Assembly: GCF_900091315.1 (NCBI RefSeq)
Contig: NZ_FLSP01000005.1
Span: 62,001 to 126,000 of the forward strand
Length of the DNA stretch: 64,000 bases
Direction of reading: 5' to 3'
From: Streptomyces sp. DI166
Lineage (GTDB): Bacteria > Actinomycetota > Actinomycetes > Streptomycetales > Streptomycetaceae
In this document: piece by piece, positions 1-6,330 of the stretch
How the letters are laid out: the number at the start of each line of letters is the position of its first letter
How positions within the stretch are numbered: position 1 is the stretch's first letter
Notes under the pieces: model-generated
What the model was told of the DNA's origin: nothing
The model's database searches: none
Seen by the model: the letters and a program-made list of their open reading frames with translations, nothing else
Made by a program: the position numbers and the translations under genes

Positions 1-1501
1 CGCCCGGGACATCGCCCGCGAGGTGCTGGCCGGGTCGACGGTGCCCGCCGAGCGGGTGCGGGCCTGGATCGTGGTGATCGAGACCGCGGGACACGCCATG
101 TCCGAGGTGGACGCGGTCTTCCCGCAGGCCCTCGCCGACGCGGGCAACGACCCGAGGCTGCTGGCCCGCATCCACTACCAGCTGGGCTGGCGGGCGCTGC
201 TGGTGGACGGCGACTTCGACCCGGCCCGCGAGGAGACGGCGTACTCCGCGCAGCTCGCCGCGCGCGGCGGCGACCGGTACACCGAGCTGATGGCGCTCGC
301 CTTCCAGGCGCAGATCGAGACCCTGATGGGCCACCCGGACGCGCCCGAGACCATCAAGCGGGCGCTGCGCGAGCCGCAGGACCCGCGGGTGGCCTGGCAC
401 CACAACGGCGCCGGGTACGCGCGGTTCCGCTGGCTGATGATGAGCGACCAGCTCGCCGAGGCGCGGGCCACGGTGACCGGGCTGCTGCGCGAGGTACGGC
501 GGCGCGGTTCGGTGGAGAGCGAGGTGCACTTCCTGCGCGGGCTCGCCGAGACCGAGCTGCGCACCGGGCACTGCGCCCGCGCCCTGGACCTGTCCCGGGA
601 GAGCCTGCGGCTGGCCCGGGACACCGGGATCGGCGAGGTGGCCTCCGCCGTGCTCACCTCGTTCGCCGAGGCGGCGGGCGGTTCGCTGGACCGGGCGCTG
701 GCGCTGGCCCGGGAGGCGCTGGACCACGCCGAGCAGGACGGCGACCAGATGTACGAGTCGCGTGCGCTGGCCGCGCTCGGGCACGCCCAGCTGGTGGCCG
801 GTGACACGCCCGCCGCGGTGACCTCGCTGCGCCGGGTGCGCGAGCTGGAGCAGGGGCTCGGCATCACCGACCCGGCGCGCGGGCGCTGGCACGGCGATCT
901 CGCCGAGGCACTGGTGCGGATCGGGGCGCTGGAGGAGGCGCAGGACGTCATCGACACGGCGCGGGCCCGTGCGCTGCGCCTGGGCCGGGAGTCGGTGCTG
1001 GCGGTACTGGACCGCGCCGAGGCGCTGGTGCGCGCGGCGCGGGGTGAACGGGAGCCCGCGCTGGACCGGTTGACATCGGTGCAGGACCGTTTGGCCAAGT
1101 TGGGCTACGGCCTGGAGGAGGCGCGCGCGGCGTTCGCGCTGGCGGCCCTGCGCACGCACCGGCCGGGGCCCACCTCGTACGACGAGGCGGCCCGGCTGTT
1201 CCGGCGGTGCCGGGCGCTGCCGTGGCTGGGCCAGGTCGAGGCGGCGGCCACCGCGCCCCCGGTCGAACCGGTGCGCGCCGAGGCCCCGGCCGCGACGCTG
1301 GACGCGCTGGACTCACTGGCCGCGATGGAGCGTCAGGTCGCGGCGCTGGTCATGGAGGGCGCCACCAACCGGGAGATAGCGGGGCGGCTGTTCATCAGCG
1401 TCAAGACGGTCGAGGCGACGCTGACCCGGGTCTACCGCAAGCTCGGGATCCGTTCGCGCGTCGACATCGTCAGACTGGCGGCGGGCCGTCCGGCCAACTG
1501 A
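1..1501 (+). CDS. LuxR-family transcriptional regulator (LAL-like), C-terminal part
   Basis: The reading frame is open from the window edge, so the start lies upstream; about 499 codons are visible. The visible part is Ala/Leu/Arg-rich helical repeat sequence resembling TPR units, typical of the sensor region of large ATP-binding LuxR (LAL) or MalT-like regulators. It ends with a LuxR-type helix-turn-helix in the last 60 residues, including EIAGRLFISVKTVEATL and the following YRKLGI. The ATPase domain expected at the N-terminus of the LAL class is not visible, so LAL membership is inferred. The protein should act in the cytoplasm as a DNA-binding activator; the target is unknown. The next gene downstream encodes a secreted trypsin, but no regulatory link can be shown. 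A short tandem duplication spans the stop codon. Confidence 0.85.
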   Translation, partial: ARDIAREVLAGSTVPAERVRAWIVVIETAGHAMSEVDAVFPQALADAGNDPRLLARIHYQLGWRALLVDGDFDPAREETAYSAQLAARGGDRYTELMALAFQAQIETLMGHPDAPETIKRALREPQDPRVAWHHNGAGYARFRWLMMSDQLAEARATVTGLLREVRRRGSVESEVHFLRGLAETELRTGHCARALDLSRESLRLARDTGIGEVASAVLTSFAEAAGGSLDRALALAREALDHAEQDGDQMYESRALAALGHAQLVAGDTPAAVTSLRRVRELEQGLGITDPARGRWHGDLAEALVRIGALEEAQDVIDTARARALRLGRESVLAVLDRAEALVRAARGEREPALDRLTSVQDRLAKLGYGLEEARAAFALAALRTHRPGPTSYDEAARLFRRCRALPWLGQVEAAATAPPVEPVRAEAPAATLDALDSLAAMERQVAALVMEGATNREIAGRLFISVKTVEATLTRVYRKLGIRSRVDIVRLAAGRPAN

Positions 1502-1548
1502 GGCGCCGTCGGCCTACCGGCTGTCCCGCCAACTGAGGCGCCGTCGGC
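1494..1548. repeat. 35-bp-period tandem duplication across a stop codon
   Basis: A 20-bp sequence beginning CCAACTGAGG occurs at 1494-1513 and again, identically, at 1529-1548. The first copy contains the TGA of the LuxR gene. A further CCGGCTGT match (1517-1524 and 1565-1572) suggests a partial third unit. The rest of the 1502-1802 intergenic stretch holds only a weak promoter candidate. Confidence 0.8.
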
Positions 1549-1667
1549 TCGGCGGGCCGGCTCACCGGCTGTTCGGCAAGCGCGGAACCGCGGATTCACC
1601 GGCACCGGGGGTTTGGCCGGGCCGACCGAGGGTTTTCCCTGCCCAACTCCCTTAGGGGGTTCCCCTC

Positions 1668-1697
1668 TTGGGAAGGGGTCCGGTCCGGTTCTAGCGT
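1668..1697 (+). promoter_or_regulatory. Possible promoter of the trypsin gene
   Basis: TTGGGA (1668-1673) and TAGCGT (1692-1697) are separated by 18 bp, resembling a streptomycete sigma-70 promoter, with a leader of about 100 nt before the trypsin start. The match is weak and rests on pattern alone. Confidence 0.3.
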
Positions 1698-1802
1698 ATG
1701 CCTCGTGCCGCTCGCCGGGCATACGGGGGTCGGTCCCGCGACCCCCGTGCAAGACCCCCCACCTCCCGTGCGACCCCCCACCGGCAATTCCCCAGGAGAC
1801 TC

Positions 1803-2597
1803 ATGTTCGGGCTCACCCGTGCCAGGAAGGCCGCGACCGTGCTCGCGGTCGGCGCAGCCGCCGCGGCCACCGCGCTGATCGGCCCCGCCCCCGCCGCCGT
1901 CGCGGCTCCTCAGCCCATCGTGGGCGGTTCGACGACCACGACCTCCGCGTACCCGTTCATGATGCAGATCACCGACTCCGGGCAGAACCAGTTCTGCGGC
2001 GGCACCCTCGTCTCCCCGACGAAGGTCGTCACCGCCGCGCACTGCATGGTCGGCGAGACCACCAGCACCGTCCGGGTCGTGGGCGGCCGCACCTACCGCA
2101 ACGGCACCAACGGCACCGTCAGCCGGGTCAGCAGGATCTGGATCCACCCGAGCTACACCGACGCCACCAACGGCGACGACGTGGCCGTGCTGACCCTGTC
2201 GACGTCGATGCCGTACACCCCGGCGCCGTACGTCTCCTCGACCCAGACCGGCGTGTACGCGGCGGGCACCACCGCGCGGATCCTCGGCTGGGGCACCACC
2301 CGCTCGAACGGCAGCTCCTCCAACCAGCTGCGCACGGCGACGGTGCCGATCGTCTCCAGCTCCAGCTGTGCGAACTCCTACGGCTCGGACTACATCGCGT
2401 CCGACATGGTCTGCGCCGGATACACCTCCGGCGGCGTTGACACCTGCCAGGGCGACAGCGGCGGTCCCCTGCTTGTCGGGGGCGTCCTGGCAGGGATCAC
2501 TTCCTGGGGAGAGGGCTGCGCGGCGGCCGGCCACCCGGGCGTCTACACCCGGCTGACCACGTTCTCCAGCCTGGTCACGGCGCAGGTCAACTCGTGA
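1803..2597 (+). CDS. Secreted trypsin-like serine protease (S1 family)
   Basis: 264 residues. The ATG at 1803 follows an AGGAG-type ribosome site and opens a Sec signal peptide (two Arg/Lys residues, then an Ala/Val core) ending near residues 34-35. The mature chain probably starts at IVGG (39-42), as in trypsin zymogens with a very short propeptide. The catalytic triad is visible as His80 (TAAHC), Asp126 (DDVAVL) and Ser219 (GDSGGP). Asp213, six residues before the catalytic Ser, corresponds to chymotrypsin Asp189 and predicts cleavage after Lys/Arg. Cysteines are placed for at least three disulfides. It resembles Streptomyces griseus trypsin and is probably an extracellular nutrient-scavenging or protease-cascade enzyme. 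A strong terminator follows. Confidence 0.95.
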   Translation: MFGLTRARKAATVLAVGAAAAATALIGPAPAAVAAPQPIVGGSTTTTSAYPFMMQITDSGQNQFCGGTLVSPTKVVTAAHCMVGETTSTVRVVGGRTYRNGTNGTVSRVSRIWIHPSYTDATNGDDVAVLTLSTSMPYTPAPYVSSTQTGVYAAGTTARILGWGTTRSNGSSSNQLRTATVPIVSSSSCANSYGSDYIASDMVCAGYTSGGVDTCQGDSGGPLLVGGVLAGITSWGEGCAAAGHPGVYTRLTTFSSLVTAQVNS

Positions 2598-2636
2598 CCT
2601 GAGAAGACTCCTGAGTATCCCTCAGGTGACAAACCC

Positions 2637-2677
2637 GGGGGCGTTGCGGGCCTCCACGAGCGGCCCGCAACGCCCCC
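2637..2677. terminator. Bidirectional hairpin terminator
   Basis: A perfect 16-bp stem (2637-2652 with 2662-2677) with a 9-nt loop lies between the convergent trypsin and winged-helix genes. A smaller stem, CCTGAG/CTCAGG (2610-2626), lies just before it. There is no U-tract, as is usual for Streptomyces terminators. Confidence 0.9.
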
Positions 2678-2692
2678 GATCCATGTCCGCCG

Positions 2693-3796
2693 TCAGGGCA
2701 GCACCTTCCCGAACCGGATGTCGTACGACGTCTCGGGGTGCATGACCTTGAGCATGTACTCCCCCTCCGCGACGACCTCGGCGCGCTGGGCCCTGGTGAG
2801 GTCCTGGAACGGCTCGATGACCAGCGAGCCGTCGCTGATCAGCCAGACGCCCGCGAGGAAACCGTCGACGAGGAGCGGGCAGAAGACGGTGTTCACCTGC
2901 CAGGTGCGGCCCTTGTTCGCGGGCGGGACCACCCGGGTGCGGTCCGCGTGGGAGAGCAGCAGGTTGTCGAACTCTGGCAGGAAGCGGGGCGGCGCCGGGG
3001 TCCCGGGGTCCGGGCGCGGGGCGTCGGGGAGGTCGAAGAGCTCGACGCCGTTCTCGTCGCGGAAGGTGACCAGGTCGGGGCGCAGCCGCTCGAAGGCGGG
3101 GCGGGTCCGGGTGAGCCCGCACCAGGTCTGGAAGTCCTTCACCGAGGCCGGGCCGAAGGCGGCGAGGTAGCGCAGCACGGTGGCGTCGAGGTCCGCGGCG
3201 GGCTCGGCGTCCCGGCCCAGCCAGTGTTCGGCGGTGGTGAGGCGGACCTGGGCGCTCCTGCCCCACACCCCGCGCGGGGTGATCTGCACCAGCGGCAGCT
3301 TGCAGCGGGCGGCGATGGCGAGGGCCTGCGGATCGGCGTCCGGCCACTGGGGGCCCAGCGCCTCCCGCAGCTGCTTCATGGTGCGCGGCTCCTCCTCGAC
3401 CAGGTCGCGGGCGAGGGCGGCGAGCCGGTCCAGGTCGACGCCGACGAGGCCCTTGCGGAAGATGCCGATCTCCCGGTCCCGGGCGGGCTGCACGAGGGGA
3501 CGCAGCGCGAGGCTGTCGTCGGCGGTGTGCAGATGAATGGTGGACCGGACGGTGACGATCCGCACGGTCTCGCGCCGCTCCAGCGTCCCGGCCAGCTCCT
3601 CGGGCGTGAAGCCGTCGAGGCGGGCGGCGAGCGCGTAGTACGGCGGCTTGACCTCCTGCGCCTGCAGGCCGACCAGGTGCTCCACGGCCGCCCGCGCGGA
3701 CATCGGGGTGCGGCGCAGCAGCAGTTGCCGGTCGAGGGTGGCGCGGTTGAGGGCGCGGGTGCCGAGAACGGGGCCTTGGGCGGTCGTCTTCGTCAT
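2693..3796 (-). CDS. AlkZ-like (HTH_42 family) winged-helix protein, possible DNA glycosylase
   Basis: 367 residues from the ATG at 3796; there is no better start upstream in the frame. The sequence matches the HTH_42/YcaQ-AlkZ family, which folds as tandem winged helices. The family includes AlkZ, the azinomycin self-resistance glycosylase, and E. coli YcaQ, which unhook interstrand crosslinks. The characteristic LQAQ motif is present (Gln45 and Gln47), matching the QxQ catalytic motif of the AlkZ-like subgroup rather than the QxD of YcaQ. It would act on DNA in the cytoplasm. It stands alone, divergent from corA, and no toxin cluster is nearby, so a general repair role is more likely than self-resistance. 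Family assignment is firm; glycosylase activity is inferred from the motif. Confidence 0.8.
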   Translation of the reverse strand: MTKTTAQGPVLGTRALNRATLDRQLLLRRTPMSARAAVEHLVGLQAQEVKPPYYALAARLDGFTPEELAGTLERRETVRIVTVRSTIHLHTADDSLALRPLVQPARDREIGIFRKGLVGVDLDRLAALARDLVEEEPRTMKQLREALGPQWPDADPQALAIAARCKLPLVQITPRGVWGRSAQVRLTTAEHWLGRDAEPAADLDATVLRYLAAFGPASVKDFQTWCGLTRTRPAFERLRPDLVTFRDENGVELFDLPDAPRPDPGTPAPPRFLPEFDNLLLSHADRTRVVPPANKGRTWQVNTVFCPLLVDGFLAGVWLISDGSLVIEPFQDLTRAQRAEVVAEGEYMLKVMHPETSYDIRFGKVLP

Positions 3797-3818
3797 GCTC
3801 CGCACGCTAGTACCGATT

Positions 3819-3837
3819 GCGGACAGATACGGTCCGC
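3819..3837. promoter_or_regulatory. Inverted repeat in the divergent winged-helix/corA region
   Basis: GCGGAC and GTCCGC are separated by 7 bp, 23 bp upstream of the winged-helix start. TATAGC at 3890-3895 may be the corA -10 element. This could be a repressor site or simply structure; there is no other support. Confidence 0.3.
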
Positions 3838-3926
3838 GATCGCGCCGCGCCCGGTCGCGCCCGGCCACCGAGGTGCCCGTATAGCCTGACGCGAGATCAC
3901 CCGGGCATCGGCCGAGAGGCAGCACG

Positions 3927-5057
3927 ATGGCGAAGAGCAACCGGAAGTCCGTCTGGCGCCGCGCCCTGACCGCCCCCGCCGGCATACCGCGCCCCGCGCG
4001 TCCCGACGACGGTCCCCCGCCCGCCGAGCCGGAACCGCCGAGCATCGTGCAGGCGGTGCTCTACCGGGACGGGGTGCGGGTCTCCTCCCCCGCCACGCTC
4101 GCCGAGACCTACCGCGCCCTGCGCGAACAGCCCTCCGGCATGGCCTGGATCGGCCTGGCCCGCCCTCCGGCCGCCGAACTGAAGTCGCTCGCCGCCGAGT
4201 TCGACCTGCATCCGCTGGCCGTCGAGGACGCGCTGGAGGCCCACCAGCGCCCGAAGCTGGAACGCTACGGCGACACCCTCTTCGTCGTCCTGCGGGCGGC
4301 CCGCTACCTGGACGCGCCCGAGCAGGTCGACTTCGCCGAGCTGCACGTGTTCGTCGGCCCCGACTTCGTGATCACGGTCCGGCACGGCGCGGCACCCGAC
4401 CTGTCGGCGGTGCGCCGCCGGATGGAGGAGACACCGGAACTGCTGCGGCTGGGCCCGGAGGCGGTGCTGTACGCGATCCTCGACGCGGTGGTCGACGGCT
4501 ACGCTCCGGTCGTCGAGGGCGTCCAGAACGACATCGACGAGATCGAGACGGAGGTCTTCAGCGGCGATCCGGAGGTGTCCCGCCGCATCTACGAACTCTC
4601 CCGCGAAATGGTCGAGTTCCAGCGCGCCACCCGCCCCCTGGTCGGCATGCTGCACGGCCTGATGGCGGGTTTCGCCAAGTACGGCACGGACGAGGAGCTC
4701 CAGCGCTACCTCCGCGACGTCGCCGACCATGTCACGCACACCAGTGAGCGCGTCGACTCCTTCCGCCAGGCCCTGACCGAGATCCTCACCGTCAACGCCA
4801 CCCTGGTCACCCAGCAACAGAACGCGGAGATGCGGGCGTTGGCCGAGGCGGGCTTCGAACAGAACGAGGAGATCAAGCGCATCTCCTCGTGGGCGGCGAT
4901 CCTGTTCGCGCCCACCCTGGTCGGCACGATCTACGGCATGAACTTCGAGCACATACCGGAACTGCGCTGGCTGTTCGGCTACCCCTTCGCCCTGCTCCTG
5001 ATGGGGGTGGTGTGCACCGGCCTGTACGCGGTCTTCAAGCGGCGCGACTGGCTGTGA
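3927..5057 (+). CDS. corA: CorA-family magnesium/cobalt transporter
   Basis: 376 residues, the normal length for CorA. A long charged cytoplasmic domain (about 1-310) is followed by two membrane helices near the C-terminus. The signature YGMN sits at about 332-335, at the end of the first helix, where it forms the pentameric pore mouth. The C-terminus is positively charged (KRRDWL), as is usual for CorA. It imports Mg2+, and Co2+ or Ni2+, through the plasma membrane, driven by membrane potential. The start at 3927 has a GAGG ribosome site. The gene is monocistronic and converges on the DUF1801 gene with a 14-nt gap. Confidence 0.93.
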   Translation: MAKSNRKSVWRRALTAPAGIPRPARPDDGPPPAEPEPPSIVQAVLYRDGVRVSSPATLAETYRALREQPSGMAWIGLARPPAAELKSLAAEFDLHPLAVEDALEAHQRPKLERYGDTLFVVLRAARYLDAPEQVDFAELHVFVGPDFVITVRHGAAPDLSAVRRRMEETPELLRLGPEAVLYAILDAVVDGYAPVVEGVQNDIDEIETEVFSGDPEVSRRIYELSREMVEFQRATRPLVGMLHGLMAGFAKYGTDEELQRYLRDVADHVTHTSERVDSFRQALTEILTVNATLVTQQQNAEMRALAEAGFEQNEEIKRISSWAAILFAPTLVGTIYGMNFEHIPELRWLFGYPFALLLMGVVCTGLYAVFKRRDWL

Positions 5058-5071
5058 ACCCCGGGCAGGGC

Positions 5072-5539
5072 TCAGCTCACGGCCTTGGAGACCAGTTCCG
5101 CGATCCGGGTCTCGTCGGCCGGGGTGAGGCGGGCGAGGGCGAAGTAGGTGGGCCACATGTTTCCCTCGTCGAGGGCCGCGGTGTCGCTGAAACCGAGCAT
5201 CGCGTAGCGGGAGTTGAACTTCTGCGCGCTCTGGAAGAAGCAGACGACCTTGCCGTTCCTGGCGTAGGCCGGCATGCCGTACCAGAGCTTCGGGGCCAGT
5301 TCGGGGGCGGTGGAGGTGACGACGGCGTGGACGCGCTCGGCCAGCTCCCGGTCCGACTCGCCCATCTCGCCGATCTTCTCCAGTACGGCCGCCCGGTCCT
5401 GGGCCTCCTTCTCGGCGCGCGAGGTGCGGCGGGAGGAGGCCTTCACTTCCTTGGCGCGCTCCTTCATCGCGGCGCGCTCCTGCGCGGTCCACTCCTGGGT
5501 GTCGCTGTCGCGGTCCGCGGTCTGCCGGGTGCTGGTCAT
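5072..5539 (-). CDS. DUF1801 (iron chaperone-like) protein
   Basis: 155 residues. The C-terminal two thirds match the DUF1801/YdhG fold, with LWYGMPAYARNGKVVCFF and GFSDTAALDEG visible. The N-terminal 60 residues are charged and probably coiled-coil (many Arg, Lys and Glu). Family members are small cytoplasmic alpha/beta proteins; one relative is proposed to act as a frataxin-like iron chaperone, but most have no proven function. Its ATG overlaps the stop of the upstream AhpD-like gene by 4 bp, so the two are translationally coupled and probably work together. Confidence 0.85.
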   Translation of the reverse strand: MTSTRQTADRDSDTQEWTAQERAAMKERAKEVKASSRRTSRAEKEAQDRAAVLEKIGEMGESDRELAERVHAVVTSTAPELAPKLWYGMPAYARNGKVVCFFQSAQKFNSRYAMLGFSDTAALDEGNMWPTYFALARLTPADETRIAELVSKAVS

Positions 5540-6012
5540 GACGGGTTCCTTCCGTTGCTGTCGTTCGCGGGGACGCTCTGGCGCGTGATGGCGCCGAGCC
5601 GGTTGAGCAGGTTGGTGGTGCCGATCAGCAGGATCAGCGCGGCGAGCCTGCGCTCGTCGTAGTAGGTGGCCGCCCGGTCCCAGGTGCGGTCGTCGACCGC
5701 GTCGGGCCGGTCGGCGAGCCGGGTGGCGGTCTCGGCCAGTTCCAGGGCCGCCCGTTCCGCCGGGGTGAACCAGGCGGTGTCCCGCCAGGCGGCGAGGGCG
5801 TGCAGGCGTTCGTCGCTGACGCCGGCCGCGCGGGCCGCCGTGACCCCGGCGTGGACATCGGATCCGCAGCCGTTGATCTGGCTGATCCGCAGCCGTACCA
5901 GGGCCAGCGTCCGCGGGTCCGGGCCGGCTGAGTGCACGGCGCGGAGGATCTCCGTCAGGGGCCGGGCCGTGTCCGGCAGGACATCGGCGGGGTTCCGCAT
6001 ACGGGGCCGCAT
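5536..6012 (-). CDS. Carboxymuconolactone decarboxylase/AhpD-like protein lacking the CxxC pair
   Basis: 158 residues, the standard size for the AhpD-like CMD family. The recognisable core is RISQINGCGSDVHAG, where active AhpD-type proteins carry a Cys-x-x-Cys pair and a nearby His. Here the first Cys and the His remain, but the second Cys is replaced (C-G-S-D), so the classical thiol-disulfide chemistry is unlikely. The C-terminal helix (ALILLIGTTNLLNRLGAI) is typical. The start at 6012 has an AAGGGAG ribosome site. It is the first gene of a two-gene unit with the DUF1801 protein. Fold assignment is good; function is uncertain. Confidence 0.85.
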   Translation of the reverse strand: MRPRMRNPADVLPDTARPLTEILRAVHSAGPDPRTLALVRLRISQINGCGSDVHAGVTAARAAGVSDERLHALAAWRDTAWFTPAERAALELAETATRLADRPDAVDDRTWDRAATYYDERRLAALILLIGTTNLLNRLGAITRQSVPANDSNGRNPS

Positions 6013-6210
6013 CGTTCTCTCCCTTCTCTTCCGGTCCGGTTCTCGGTGCCCCGTTTCCGTCGGGGTGTGGCTCCATCACAGCCCGGCCCGGACGTACCGA
6101 CCATGCGCGTGGGACGGCGTGGGACAGCGGAACGGCCCTTGACCTGCGTGGACCGGGGCGGAAAGACTTCTGCGGCGATGGGACGGACGGCGCTTCTGTC
6201 CCGGGATGAA

Positions 6211-6313
6211 CAGTGCTTCCGCCCGGGGGACGGACCGTGCTTCCGCGCCCCGGGGGACGGACAGTGCTTCCGCGCCCCGGGGGAAGGACAGTGCTTCCGC
6301 CCGGGGGACGGCA
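6211..6313 (+). repeat. Four tandem 24-27-bp repeats upstream of the NB-ARC regulator gene
   Basis: Four adjacent copies start at 6211, 6235, 6262 and 6289, each built on CAGTGCTTCCGC, then CCGGGGGACGG, with an optional extra GCC in copies 2 and 3. A more degenerate unit precedes them (about 6190-6210). Because the changes are in threes, the frame continuous with the downstream gene stays open and would encode a repeated CFR-PG-DG motif. The repeats end 17 bp before the probable start codon. They could be an operator array or an N-terminal extension of the protein. Confidence 0.85.
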
Positions 6314-6330
6314 ACGACGGGGGAACAGTC

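Noticed and set aside
2693-3889. Long plus-strand open frames opposite the minus-strand genes
   Set aside because: They are mirror frames caused by high GC at third positions and show no family-like sequence.
6211-6313. CRISPR-like repeats
   Set aside because: The copies are directly adjacent with no unique spacers and no cas genes are present.
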